Below are positions 32,442-41,479 of a stretch of 64,000 nt of DNA, in pieces. The DNA lies in NCBI RefSeq assembly GCF_003031405.1, contig NZ_CP020469.1:4154001-4218000 (forward strand), written 5' to 3'. This DNA is from Halomonas sp. 'Soap Lake #6' (GTDB lineage Bacteria; Pseudomonadota; Gammaproteobacteria; Pseudomonadales; Halomonadaceae). Numbering within the stretch: position 1 is the stretch's first letter; every line of letters begins with the position of its first letter. Below the pieces are notes generated by a model, which saw nothing but the letters and a program-made list of their open reading frames with translations, ran no database searches and was not told where the DNA came from. The translations under genes were made by a program, and so were the position numbers.

Positions 32442-32956
32442 TAGAATAACTCCTCTCTTCCCAAGTCTTTGTCTGAGGACAGGGCTGATGCCAGCTGTTG
32501 TCGGAGAAGTGCCTCCTCAACAATTTGTACAGCTTCTCCTGCTACGCGATCAGCTTCACTAATCCTGGGAGAGAGCTGTGTTCTGAAATACATCCGGTTG
32601 CCTTCCGTGACAGCAATTTGGCTACCCCAGCGTGCATCTGGGCGTTCCTGAATAGTAATAGTGGCATTGCCTATTATTGGGTTATCCATTGCCCGTTGAC
32701 TGAAAGCACGGTAGAAGGTTTTGCCCGCCATGGTGACTGTGCGATCGACCATAACACCAGTGAGCTCGCTCCCTCTGCTTGCACGTCCTTGCACTTCAGG
32801 GCCATCCGGGCTTGAGAGCAGGTTAATAGCATCCATTGCTTTTTGTTCATTAGTGGGTAGTGAAACAGTTGGTGAAATAGGTTCATTGGCGAGTGCCCAT
32901 GACATAGGTATCAGAGGTGCAAAGCAGATAATTAAAAAAACACGAAATAATGACAT
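32441..32956 (-). CDS. csgE: Curli secretion chaperone CsgE
   Basis: 171 aa periplasmic specificity factor that caps CsgG. VDRTVTMAGKTFYRAFSQ and ITIQERPDARWGSQIAV match the CsgE core. It is longer than the E. coli protein (129 aa) owing to an extra N-terminal region of about 40 residues after the signal peptide. Confidence 0.94.
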   Translation of the reverse strand: MSLFRVFLIICFAPLIPMSWALANEPISPTVSLPTNEQKAMDAINLLSSPDGPEVQGRASRGSELTGVMVDRTVTMAGKTFYRAFSQRAMDNPIIGNATITIQERPDARWGSQIAVTEGNRMYFRTQLSPRISEADRVAGEAVQIVEEALLRQQLASALSSDKDLGREELF

Positions 32957-33006
32957 GTTAGTAACCTGTTTATCTATTAGTTGTTTTTATTGGGGACTCT
33001 TAATTT

Positions 33007-33699
33007 TTAATGGTGCCGTTTTAAACTACGTGCAGTTTCAATGTTTGGGAGGATGGGGCCTAAGTTTTGGTGTATCCAATTAAGCGCTTGAATCCGATTG
33101 TGAACATTTATTTTTCGGAATATATTATAAAGGTGGGATTTTACAGTGTGTTCGCTAACAAAAAGTTTGTCGGCTATTTGTTGGTTAGAAGAGCCTGCAC
33201 TTAATAGAGAAATAATTTCCATTTCCCTATTAGTTAGCCCACATGCGGGCCGGAAAGTATTACTTTGGTATTTACGATAAAATAAGATGAGGCGTGCCAT
33301 AAGATCTCGAGACATCCAAAGGTCACCATCCAGCAAGGAATGAATACCTTTACAAATAACTTCTAAACTTTCATTTCGGTAAAACACACCTTTCAACTGA
33401 ACGCAGGAGAGTGCTTCTAGCGCATGATCTATATCTCGGATGTTGAATGCTGCCAGGGAAACAGTAGAAAGGGCTTCCGGTAACTTGCCTTGCCACTCGG
33501 GGAGTGCATCTACACTAATGTGATCGCTATCGATTAGGATTAGTAGCTTTTCTGGATTCAAAGTTGGCAGCGTCACTTGGGGGGGTAAGGTGCTGACTGA
33601 GCAGCCTGTATGTTCATATAAATAATCAGCAAAAAGCTGAGACTGTGGGCTTTTTTCAGTAATGATATACACCGATCCGAAGGCTTTTTCCTGCAACAT
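33007..33699 (-). CDS. csgD: LuxR-family transcriptional regulator, CsgD-like
   Basis: 230 aa. The C-terminal LuxR helix-turn-helix is at about residues 155-212 (LTNREMEIISLLSAG, VSEHTVKSHLYNIFRKI). The N-terminal half has a receiver-like fold without the phosphoacceptor Asp set, as in CsgD. It lies 50 bp ahead of csgE on the same strand with no terminator between, so csgD-E-F-G appear to be one transcript. In E. coli csgD activates the divergent csgBA operon; here csgBA lies downstream on the same strand. Confidence 0.9.
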   Translation of the reverse strand: MLQEKAFGSVYIITEKSPQSQLFADYLYEHTGCSVSTLPPQVTLPTLNPEKLLILIDSDHISVDALPEWQGKLPEALSTVSLAAFNIRDIDHALEALSCVQLKGVFYRNESLEVICKGIHSLLDGDLWMSRDLMARLILFYRKYQSNTFRPACGLTNREMEIISLLSAGSSNQQIADKLFVSEHTVKSHLYNIFRKINVHNRIQALNWIHQNLGPILPNIETARSLKRHH

Positions 33700-33969
33700 T
33701 AGAGAATCCTCGTAGAAGAAAAGAGTGAGCAGGTGGTCACTGAAGTGTTAACCATTAGAATCATTTCGTAAAGATATGTTATTAAAAATATTGATTTAAA
33801 AAATTAAAAATCTTCATTAATTTTTTAAATCATTGTATTTATTGATATTTATATTAATTAAGGATTTTATTTATTAACAAATAATAGATACATTTGGTAA
33901 CATATCATTAGCTTCTGATGCTAATTCGATCAGCGTAAACTGAATACCTAATACTTAGAGGTCTCTCCT
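33700..33969. promoter_or_regulatory. Divergent csgD / rdgB promoter region
   Basis: 270 bp of strongly AT-rich DNA between csgD (reverse) and rdgB (forward). It must hold promoters for both directions. No clear known operator was identified; its richness in A/T tracts would favour H-NS-type silencing. Confidence 0.5.
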
Positions 33970-34581
33970 ATGTCATCGCTCAGCACCCTTGTTCTAGCCA
34001 GCGGAAACTCTGGAAAGCTAAAAGAATTCAATCAATTACTTTCTCCGTTTGGATTTGATGTGCGTCCACAAGCAGAATTTGGCGTACATGATGTGGAGGA
34101 AACAGGGCTGACGTTTGTAGAAAATGCTCTATTAAAAGCTAGGGAAGCTAGCAAAATCAGTGGATTACCTGCATTGGCTGATGACTCAGGTCTGGAGGTG
34201 GATGCGCTTCATGGTGCGCCAGGCATCTACTCTGCACGCTATGCCGGAGAGCCAAAAAGTGATGAGCGGAATAACGAAAAGTTATTAAGTGCTCTCAGCG
34301 ACTGCGCTGAAGGCCAGCGCAGTGGACGTTATTGGTGTGTACTCGTTTATTTACGCCATGCTGAGGACCCTGTGCCAGTCATTGTTCAGCGTAGTTGGGA
34401 AGGTGAAATCCTGGCCCATCCCCGTGGAAATGGAGGGTTTGGTTACGATCCTCTGTTCTGGTTACCGGAGCAGGGTATGAGTGTGGCTGAACTGCCCAGT
34501 GAAACTAAAAACCGTCTCAGCCATCGAGGCCGCGCCCTGCAAAGTATGGTTGACCTACTGAAGGTGGCGCATGGCTGTTGA
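33970..34581 (+). CDS. rdgB: XTP/dITP diphosphatase (RdgB/HAM1 family)
   Basis: 203 aa pyrophosphatase that removes dITP, dXTP and their ribo forms from the nucleotide pool. LASGNSGKLKEF binds substrate phosphate at residues 9-20, and ADDSGLEVDAL holds the metal-binding Asp71/Asp72. It overlaps hemW by 11 bp, a common gene pair. Confidence 0.96.
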   Translation: MSSLSTLVLASGNSGKLKEFNQLLSPFGFDVRPQAEFGVHDVEETGLTFVENALLKAREASKISGLPALADDSGLEVDALHGAPGIYSARYAGEPKSDERNNEKLLSALSDCAEGQRSGRYWCVLVYLRHAEDPVPVIVQRSWEGEILAHPRGNGGFGYDPLFWLPEQGMSVAELPSETKNRLSHRGRALQSMVDLLKVAHGC

Positions 34582-35746
34582 GGTATTGCCACCCTTATCC
34601 CTCTATATTCACACACCATGGTGTGTGCGTAAGTGTCCATACTGTGATTTTAACTCGCATGAGCCGGAGGCAGATAAGTTGCCAGAAACGGCTTATCTCC
34701 ATGCATTGTTAAAAGATCTTGATGGAGATTTAGCTCTGGCTAGCGGGCGGACGATTGAAACGATATTTATCGGAGGTGGTACGCCAAGCCTGCTATCCCC
34801 AGCGTTTTATCGACAGTTATTCCGCGAGATACGCGAGCGTTTGCCTTTTGCCCCTGATATTGAGATCACCCTAGAGGCTAACCCCGGCACTACCGAGCAG
34901 GGGCGCTTTGTTGGCTACCGTGAAGCGGGCGTGAATCGTTTATCGCTGGGTGTTCAAAGTTTTCACCCCACACAGCTGCAAGCACTGGGTCGTATTCATA
35001 GCGGCCAAGAAGCAGTCACTGCTGTTCAACAAGCACGCAGGGCAGGGTTCGACAACCTCAATATTGACCTGATGCATGGCCTGCCTAAGCAAACGCCAGA
35101 CCAAGCAATGGATGATATTGAGCAAGCATTGGAACTTTCTCCAGAGCACCTCTCCTGGTATCAACTGACCCTAGAACCTAATACGGCATTTTTTTCCCAC
35201 CCGCCAGTACTGCCTGAAGAGGAAGCTCTTTGGGACATCCAAGAAGCTGGTCATCAGCGGCTTGAGCAAGCAGGGTTGCATCGCTATGAAATATCTGCTT
35301 ATGCGCTGCCAAACAAGCAAAGTTGCCACAACCTTAACTATTGGAAGTTTGGTGATTATTTGGGTATTGGCGCAGGTGCCCATGGCAAACTGACCACTGT
35401 TGATAGCCAAGGGCAGCGGCATATAGAAAGGCGTTGGAAAACGCGTCAGCCGGATGCGTATTTACGCCGCTCAAATGATCTCCGTGGTTTTGTGGCCGGC
35501 AAGCAACAAATTGCTCTAGAAGAGTTACCTCTGGAATTTGCCATGAACGCGCTGCGCTTAACCGAAGGTGTAAAAATGAGCGTATGGTCAGCTTATACAG
35601 GGCTGTCTGAGAGTGTGTTACTTGCTCGGTTACAAAGTGCTCACGAAAAAGGACTTTTGATGGAAATGCCCGAAAAGCTGCGTGCGTCACCTCAAGGTCT
35701 ATTATTCTTGAATGAATTGCTGGCATTAATCAGTGATCAGCGATGA
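34571..35746 (+). CDS. hemW: Radical SAM heme chaperone HemW
   Basis: 391 aa. The radical-SAM cluster motif is Cys18-x3-Cys22-x2-Cys25 (CVRKCPYCDF). HemW binds heme and delivers it to respiratory enzymes; older annotations call it oxygen-independent coproporphyrinogen oxidase-like. GGGTPSLL and the C-terminal HemN domain are present. Confidence 0.95.
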   Translation: MAVEVLPPLSLYIHTPWCVRKCPYCDFNSHEPEADKLPETAYLHALLKDLDGDLALASGRTIETIFIGGGTPSLLSPAFYRQLFREIRERLPFAPDIEITLEANPGTTEQGRFVGYREAGVNRLSLGVQSFHPTQLQALGRIHSGQEAVTAVQQARRAGFDNLNIDLMHGLPKQTPDQAMDDIEQALELSPEHLSWYQLTLEPNTAFFSHPPVLPEEEALWDIQEAGHQRLEQAGLHRYEISAYALPNKQSCHNLNYWKFGDYLGIGAGAHGKLTTVDSQGQRHIERRWKTRQPDAYLRRSNDLRGFVAGKQQIALEELPLEFAMNALRLTEGVKMSVWSAYTGLSESVLLARLQSAHEKGLLMEMPEKLRASPQGLLFLNELLALISDQR

Positions 35747-35784
35747 GTCATGCAATTACCTAGAAGATAAACAAGGAGTGAGTG

Positions 35785-36459
35785 ATGCGTATTTCTCGAC
35801 TACTGGCCCCGCTAGCGGCTGCTATTTTGGTAGCCGGTTGTGCCACGACAGACCCTTACGGCGGGCAAACGCAGCGCTCTAGTACCGCCATGGGCTCGGG
35901 TATTGGTGCCGCTGTTGGTGCCGCTGCCGGCGCATTATCTGGTGATGGTAGTACTAGCCGACGGGATCGTGCATTAATTGGAGCGGCCGTTGGTGCTGCC
36001 GCTGGGGCTGGTATTGGTGTTTATATGGATCGCCAAGAGCAGCAGTTGCGTGACAACCTTCAAGGGTCTCGTATCGAGATTGATCGTCGTGGGGATGATA
36101 TTGTTCTCAATATGCCAAGCGGTGTGACCTTTGGCTTTGACTCAGCTGATCTCACCAGTGAGGCACGCAGCGCGCTCAATCAAGTAGCTAACGTGCTTAC
36201 GCAGTACCAGGACACCCGCGTTAATATTGCTGGCCATACTGATAGTGTTGGAGACCCCAGTTACAATCAGCGTCTTTCCGAACGTCGCGCTGAGGCTGTA
36301 GGCAGCTACTTAAGCCAAAATGGCGTTTCTTCTATGCGCCTCAATACCCGGGGATATGGTGCGAACCAGCCTGTTGCTAGTAACGACACCGAACAGGGGC
36401 GTGCTCAGAACCGTCGGGTAGAAATCACTTTGACCCCGACAGGCAATGGCCAAGGGTGA
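35785..36459 (+). CDS. OmpA-family outer-membrane lipoprotein (YiaD-like)
   Basis: 224 aa. Lipobox VAGC with Cys19; two glycine-zipper stretches (GSGIGAAVGAAAG and GAAVGAAAGAGIGVYMD) at about 36-90; OmpA C-terminal peptidoglycan-binding domain at about 115-220 with NIAGHTDSVGDPSYNQRLSERRA. It anchors the outer membrane to the cell wall. AAGGAG precedes the ATG at 35785. A terminator follows. Confidence 0.93.
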   Translation: MRISRLLAPLAAAILVAGCATTDPYGGQTQRSSTAMGSGIGAAVGAAAGALSGDGSTSRRDRALIGAAVGAAAGAGIGVYMDRQEQQLRDNLQGSRIEIDRRGDDIVLNMPSGVTFGFDSADLTSEARSALNQVANVLTQYQDTRVNIAGHTDSVGDPSYNQRLSERRAEAVGSYLSQNGVSSMRLNTRGYGANQPVASNDTEQGRAQNRRVEITLTPTGNGQG

Positions 36460-36500
36460 TTGATCCAGGGTAACAAGCATTAATCCTGATATTGCCGTCA

Positions 36501-36530
36501 AAAGCCCGCTATGCTCACATAGCGGGCTTT
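36501..36530 (+). terminator. Rho-independent terminator after the OmpA-family gene
   Basis: AAAGCCCGCTATG and CATAGCGGGCTTT form a 13 bp stem with a four-base loop, continuing into TT on the forward strand. It lies 41 bp after the stop. Confidence 0.92.
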
Positions 36531-36555
36531 TTCGTCTAACTGTTAGCGAGCCATT

Positions 36556-37401
36556 ATGCTGTCTTATCAACACGCCTACCATGCTGGTAACTTTGCCGAT
36601 GTGCAGAAACATCTGACGCTTTACGCCATTGAAAACCACTTATTACGTAAAGAATCGTCCATTACATATATTGATACTCATGCAGGTAGAGGGCTATATC
36701 CGCTTGCTACAAAGGAGACCCAACGGCTAAAAGAGTACCGAGAAGGCATTTGGCCACTTTGGCAGTCGCGCCATCAGCTTACTAACTCTCTGTTAAATGA
36801 GTGGCTAAATATTTTGGAAAGTGCTCAGCCTGAAATAGACGAGCTTTCTCACTATCCGGGGTCGCCTTGGTGGCTCTCTCAGCAACTACGCAAGCAGGAT
36901 TTGCTGAAACTATTTGAACTTCATCCAGGTGAACATGAGCATTTGAACATGCAAGCACTGCCCAAACAGGCGCAACGAATTTACGGTGATGGCTTGGCCA
37001 GCTTGCGGAAGCTACTACCAGTGGCAACCCCTCGTTTATGCATGCTAATTGACCCTAGCTATGAGCGTAAAACGGAGTATCAAGAGGTGGTGGAGGCAGT
37101 AGTGTATGCCATGGAGAAAGTCCGTCATGCAGTGGCAATGGTCTGGTATCCGTTGTTGCCAGCAGGCCACCACCACACGTTATTGGCAGGTCTGAAAGAG
37201 AGTGGCATTGCTAAAATCTGGCGTAGCGAATTGCAGCTATATCAACAGAATGATCAAACCCACGGTATGTATGGCAGCGGTATGTTAGTCATCAACCCGC
37301 CTTGGGGGCTGGGTGAGCATCTAACTGCCGCAATGGCAGAAATAACACCTTTGCTTGGCGCTACCAGCCGTTATCACACGGATTGGTTAGTGGGGGAGTA
37401 G
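36556..37401 (+). CDS. rlmJ: 23S rRNA (adenine2030-N6)-methyltransferase RlmJ
   Basis: 281 aa SAM-dependent methyltransferase. The N-terminal MLSYQHAYHAGNFADVQKHLTL is diagnostic, and the catalytic motif IDPSYERKTEY (DPPY type, here DPSY) is at about 163-173. Stands alone between two terminators. Starts directly at the conserved N-terminus. Confidence 0.95.
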   Translation: MLSYQHAYHAGNFADVQKHLTLYAIENHLLRKESSITYIDTHAGRGLYPLATKETQRLKEYREGIWPLWQSRHQLTNSLLNEWLNILESAQPEIDELSHYPGSPWWLSQQLRKQDLLKLFELHPGEHEHLNMQALPKQAQRIYGDGLASLRKLLPVATPRLCMLIDPSYERKTEYQEVVEAVVYAMEKVRHAVAMVWYPLLPAGHHHTLLAGLKESGIAKIWRSELQLYQQNDQTHGMYGSGMLVINPPWGLGEHLTAAMAEITPLLGATSRYHTDWLVGE

Positions 37402-37471
37402 AGGCGGGAGAACGGTTGAATGAAGATTCTGATGATTTTAACCCCCCACGATTAGCTTGGTGGCACAGAAT

Positions 37472-37510
37472 AAAAAACAGGCTTTTGGATATATAAATTA
37501 GCTGTTTTTT
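37472..37510. terminator. Possible terminator between rlmJ and mnmE
   Basis: AAAAAACAG at 37472 and CTGTTTTTT at 37502 can pair with a 21-base loop, 70 bp past rlmJ. The stem is short and AT-rich; it could serve both converging genes. The rest of the 252 bp gap shows nothing recognisable. Confidence 0.5.
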
Positions 37511-37653
37511 ATATTGTTTTAATTAGCGTAATTACTTGGGCTTGAGAGCCTTTTTAATTGAGACAGGCTGATGGCAATAGTGTCAGCTATTACCCGTTTT
37601 GAGGCCTTCACGTCAGCCTCAACTCCAAAGCACTGACTACGATAAGCCTATTT

Positions 37654-39024
37654 TTATTTCCCGATACAAAAACTGCCGAAAATTTCCCCAAGCAAATCAT
37701 CGGCACTGAATTCGCCGGTGATTTCGCCTAATGCTTGCTGAGCGTCGCGTAAATCTTCTGCTAGCAGCTCGCCTGCACCGTAGCCATCTAACTGGGCACG
37801 CCCGGTTTCCAGTGCCTCCATCGCGCGGTCTAACGCATCCAAATGTCGTCGGCGCGCCGAAAAGCGCCCTTCGGTGGTCGCGGAAAAGCCCATTACGTCT
37901 TTTAGGTGGGCTTTTAACTTATCCACACCCATGCCGGTTTTCGCTGAGAGCCTAAGAATTGGAGTGGTTGTGGATAAATCAATGCCTGCCTGCTCAGCAC
38001 TAGTATCAATTTTATTACGAACCAGGGTTAAGCGCGTTTGGTCAGGCAGCCTGGCGACGAACTCAGGCCAAATTGTCATTGGGTCGGTTGCCTCAGTCGT
38101 AGAAGCATCAACTAATAGCAGTACTCGATCAGCCTTCTCTATCTCTTCCCAGGCGCGCGCCACGCCAATTTTTTCCACCGCGTCTGGAGTATCGCGCAGC
38201 CCTGCGGTATCGATGATATGTAGCGGCATACCGTCAATATGAATATATTCTCGCAGCACATCCCGGGTGGTGCCGGCAATATCTGTAACGATGGCTGTCT
38301 CTTGTTCGGTCAGCGCGTTGAGTAAGCTGGATTTTCCTGCATTTGGACGGCCAGCGATAACAACGTTCATTCCTTCGCGCAGCAGAGCCCCTTGGCCTGC
38401 GGCTTGACGTACCGCTACCAGTGCTTGTTGCACGTCGTTTAAATGTTGAGCTACATGGCCGTCGGCAAGAAAGTCGATCTCTTCTTCAGGGAAATCAATC
38501 GCGGCTTCGACATAAACGCGTAGCTCAATCAGTCGGGTGACCAGGGTAGAAACACGTTTGGAGAATTCCCCCTGCAGTGAGCGTACGGCGTTTTCGGCAG
38601 CGGAACGGGAGGTGGCGTCTATCAGGTCAGCAATGGCTTCTGCTTGGGCTAGGTCTAGTTTATCGTTTAGAAAAGCGCGCTCGGAGAATTCACCTGGGCG
38701 CGCTAAACGTGCGCCTAGCTGTAGGCAGCGCTCAAGTAGCATATCCATGATAATTGGCCCGCCATGCCCCTGTAGCTCTAGCACGTCTTCGCCGGTAAAA
38801 GAGTGAGGGCCGTTAAACAGTAACGCAATCCCTTCATCAATGATGCCCTCAGCGCCGCTAAACGGGCCGTAGTGAGCATGTCGTGGGGCAGGGCACTCCC
38901 CTAGTATAGAGGTAGCGATTGCACGGCAGGAAGGGCCTGATACGCGGATAATACCCACACCGCCGCGTCCCGGTGGTGTGGCCAAAGCGGTAATGGTGTC
39001 CGGGGTATAAAGTCGTTCGGCCAT
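37654..39024 (-). CDS. mnmE: tRNA modification GTPase MnmE
   Basis: 456 aa GTPase (TrmE) that pairs with MnmG. The N-terminal THF-binding domain starts [21 protein letters not shown]; the G1 motif GRPNAGKSS is at about 225-233; the C-terminal CIGK motif is intact. ATG at 39024 is chosen over the ATG four codons upstream by homology; neither has a strong ribosome site. It is last in the rpmH-rnpA-yidC-mnmE run. Confidence 0.95.
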   Translation of the reverse strand: MAERLYTPDTITALATPPGRGGVGIIRVSGPSCRAIATSILGECPAPRHAHYGPFSGAEGIIDEGIALLFNGPHSFTGEDVLELQGHGGPIIMDMLLERCLQLGARLARPGEFSERAFLNDKLDLAQAEAIADLIDATSRSAAENAVRSLQGEFSKRVSTLVTRLIELRVYVEAAIDFPEEEIDFLADGHVAQHLNDVQQALVAVRQAAGQGALLREGMNVVIAGRPNAGKSSLLNALTEQETAIVTDIAGTTRDVLREYIHIDGMPLHIIDTAGLRDTPDAVEKIGVARAWEEIEKADRVLLLVDASTTEATDPMTIWPEFVARLPDQTRLTLVRNKIDTSAEQAGIDLSTTTPILRLSAKTGMGVDKLKAHLKDVMGFSATTEGRFSARRRHLDALDRAMEALETGRAQLDGYGAGELLAEDLRDAQQALGEITGEFSADDLLGEIFGSFCIGK

Positions 39025-39078
39025 GGTGGGTCTCATTGATTGATCGAAACAGATTGTGAAGCCCTGAGGCCTAAAACG

Positions 39079-39106
39079 CCAGACCCCCGCTAGGGCGGGG
39101 GTCTGG
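39079..39106 (-). terminator. Terminator between yidC and mnmE
   Basis: CCAGACCCCCGC pairs with GCGGGGGTCTGG around a four-base loop; on the reverse strand it is followed by GTTTTA. It lies 20 bp past yidC, so mnmE may have a separate promoter or depend on read-through. Confidence 0.85.
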
Positions 39107-39125
39107 TATGGTTGGGGTCAGCGTG

Positions 39126-40814
39126 CTACTTGGTTCGCATGCCTTTTCCCACGTTAGGGTCTTTCTCAATGTTGCGCGTAATAATGTACTGCTGCGCGAC
39201 TGAAATGATGTTGTTGACCACCCAGTAGATAACCAGACCTGCCGGGAACCACAAGAAGAAGAAAGTGAAGATAATCGGCAGCATCTTCATAATCTTTGCC
39301 TGCATGGGGTCTGGAGGTGTCGGGTTCAGTAACTGCTGAACATACATCGAAATGCCCATCAGGATCGGCAAGATAAAGTAAGGGTCTTTGACCGATAGAT
39401 CTTGGATCCAGAACATAAACGGTGCATGACGCAGTTCGACCGACTCTAACAGCATCCAGTAAAGTGCGATGAATACTGGCATTTGCACCAGGATTGGCAA
39501 ACAGCCGCCCAGAGGATTAATCTTTTCCTTCTGGTAGAACTTCATCATCTCTTGAGACATTTTCTGGCGATCGTCGCCATACATCTCTTTGAGGCGCTGC
39601 ATCTCCGGGCCGAGCTTCCGCATGCGTGCCATCGACTTATAAGCCTTGGCGGAAAGCGGGAAGAGCACCAGCTTCACCAGTACGGTCAGCAGGACAATCG
39701 ACCAGCCCCAGTTGCCGACTACATCGTGGATTTTATCCAGTAGCCAGAACAGGGGATTGGCAATGAACCATAGCCAGCCGTAATCAACGGTTAAGCGTAG
39801 GTTGGGTGCCACCTGCTCAAGATAATCTTGAACTTTTGGCCCCATATAGAGTGTTGCGCTTAACGTGGCGTCGCTGGAGGCTGCTACGTTCATTATTGGG
39901 CCAGCAAACGCAGCTACGTTACGATCCCGTGAGTCGGTCGTTGCGTAGTAAAGGTTCTGCTGATTTTGAGCCGGTGCCCAGGCAGATACAAAGTAGTGCT
40001 GGATAATCGCCACCCAGCCACCTTGTGCCTCTTGGTTTTCAAACCGCCCACGCTGAATGTCGTCAAAGTCGACTTTATCGTAGCGTGTGTCAGGGGTTGA
40101 ATAAGCCGCTCCTAAGTAGGAGTTCATGCCCATTGCAACGCCGCTGGATGGATCAGGGCTATTATCGCGTGCTAACTGACCAATAAAGCGCGCGCTTACC
40201 GGGGAGTCTGTGTTATTGGCCAAGTGATAGCTAACGTTGACAGCGTAGCTTCCGCGCTCAAATGAAAGTCGCTTAATGATATCTACGCCATTGACCTCGG
40301 CGGTAAGATCTACATTTAGCTGATCATCATCATTGCCTAAGCGGTATTCGGAACGCGCAGGAGTAAACACGATGCGACTTGCTTGGCCGTCTAGCTGTAG
40401 CCCTGAGCGAGCGACATAGCTGCGGTTCGCATTGTCTGAAAGCAGCACGTAGTTGCGATCTGAGTCCAGAGTCAGCTTATGCTGTGGCAACGCTGCGTAG
40501 ACAATATCACCACCGTGCGGGTCAATGCGCAGGTCGAGAACGTCAGTGGTAACGGCAATGAAGTCACGGCTCGCTGTTTCGCTTTCCGCGGCATCCTGCA
40601 AGCCCTCGCCAACAGTGCTCTGCGGAGCGGATGTGCTTGGAACTGCAAAATCGTCGCCATTGGAGACGTCGCTTGCTGGGGTTCCATTACTGCTTTGAGT
40701 GATTTCAGGCGTCGAATCGTAGGTTGTCTGCCCGTAATCCTGATTCCACTGCACAACCAGCAGATAGGCAAGTACTGCCAGTGGAACCAGTAATAGAAGT
40801 CGTTTTACGTCCAT
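39126..40814 (-). CDS. yidC: Membrane protein insertase YidC
   Basis: 562 aa inner-membrane insertase. One N-terminal helix (about 5-21), a large periplasmic domain and the conserved insertase core of five helices (NWGWSIVLLTVLVKLVLFPLSAK, with its hydrophilic-groove Arg/Lys nearby, in part; GGCLPILVQMPVFIALYWML). A long Thr/Ser-rich linker follows TM1. It normally sits next to yidD and rnpA; yidD is missing here. Confidence 0.96.
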   Translation of the reverse strand: MDVKRLLLLVPLAVLAYLLVVQWNQDYGQTTYDSTPEITQSSNGTPASDVSNGDDFAVPSTSAPQSTVGEGLQDAAESETASRDFIAVTTDVLDLRIDPHGGDIVYAALPQHKLTLDSDRNYVLLSDNANRSYVARSGLQLDGQASRIVFTPARSEYRLGNDDDQLNVDLTAEVNGVDIIKRLSFERGSYAVNVSYHLANNTDSPVSARFIGQLARDNSPDPSSGVAMGMNSYLGAAYSTPDTRYDKVDFDDIQRGRFENQEAQGGWVAIIQHYFVSAWAPAQNQQNLYYATTDSRDRNVAAFAGPIMNVAASSDATLSATLYMGPKVQDYLEQVAPNLRLTVDYGWLWFIANPLFWLLDKIHDVVGNWGWSIVLLTVLVKLVLFPLSAKAYKSMARMRKLGPEMQRLKEMYGDDRQKMSQEMMKFYQKEKINPLGGCLPILVQMPVFIALYWMLLESVELRHAPFMFWIQDLSVKDPYFILPILMGISMYVQQLLNPTPPDPMQAKIMKMLPIIFTFFFLWFPAGLVIYWVVNNIISVAQQYIITRNIEKDPNVGKGMRTK

Positions 40815-40929
40815 GAGGGTTCTGCCCGATGGGTGGTGAACATGCTAATGGCGCAGTGTCATTTACTCGACCCATGACACACGAAAGCCTGCCAGACGGC
40901 AGGCCGAGGTCGAGCGGCGATGTGTGTCG
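40815..40929. other. Short rnpA-yidC gap; yidD not found
   Basis: 115 bp, with a hairpin CCTGCC/GGCAGG around 40890-40905. The yidD gene, which usually lies here overlapping rnpA, cannot be found in any frame: no CxxYPSC-type signature (C-R-F-Y-P-S-C) is encoded between rnpA and yidC. Confidence 0.7.
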
Positions 40930-41337
40930 TCAAGCGTCACGTGTTACGCCATCAAGCGGTGAAGGTGGCGATATCGCCTGTGCATCTCGCTGGAGTCGCT
41001 TCCACATGCCGTTTAGCTGGCGGTAAAGCGTTTCGTTGTCGATATCCTGAACACCCCTTTTAGCCAGAATCACAATATCCACAGGGGGGAGGTGATCTTG
41101 GCGAAGCCGAACAGACTCTCTAACAAGACGCTTAAAGCGATTGCGATCAACAGCGCGCTTCACATTCTTCTTGCTAACTATCAGTCCTACGCGGGGGTGG
41201 CCCCGAGTACTTAAGCGTGCTAGCGCCATCATACCTTTGCCATGGACTTTCAAGTCGGCTTGTTCAAACACGTGACTAAAATCCCCAGCGTTTAGCAAAC
41301 GTAAGCACCGGGGAAAGCCTTGATGCGGCACACGCAA
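40930..41337 (-). CDS. rnpA: Ribonuclease P protein component RnpA
   Basis: About 133-135 aa protein subunit of RNase P. RGHPRVGLIVSKKNVKRAVDRNRFKRLVRESVR (shown in part) includes the RNR motif that binds the RNA subunit. The start is uncertain: TTG at 41337 or GTG at 41331; both lie within 14 bp of the rpmH stop, so the two genes are one transcript. The tail ends TRDA. Confidence 0.94.
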   Translation of the reverse strand: MRVPHQGFPRCLRLLNAGDFSHVFEQADLKVHGKGMMALARLSTRGHPRVGLIVSKKNVKRAVDRNRFKRLVRESVRLRQDHLPPVDIVILAKRGVQDIDNETLYRQLNGMWKRLQRDAQAISPPSPLDGVTRDA

Positions 41338-41344
41338 TCCGAGA

Positions 41345-41479
41345 TCAGGCGCTCAGACGCTTGCGGCCTTTGGCACGGCGGCGTGCGATAACGGCACGGC
41401 CGTTTTTGGTTGCCATACGAGCACGGAAGCCATGCGCGCGCTTGCGCTTGAGAACGCTGGGTTGAAAAGTGCGTTTCAT
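41345..41479 (-). CDS. rpmH: 50S ribosomal protein L34
   Basis: 44 aa, reading [20 protein letters not shown] at the N-terminus and ending GRKRLSA; a perfectly typical L34. The highly basic protein sits in the large subunit. It is the first gene of the leftward transcript from the origin region, as in pseudomonads. Confidence 0.98.
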   Translation of the reverse strand: MKRTFQPSVLKRKRAHGFRARMATKNGRAVIARRRAKGRKRLSA

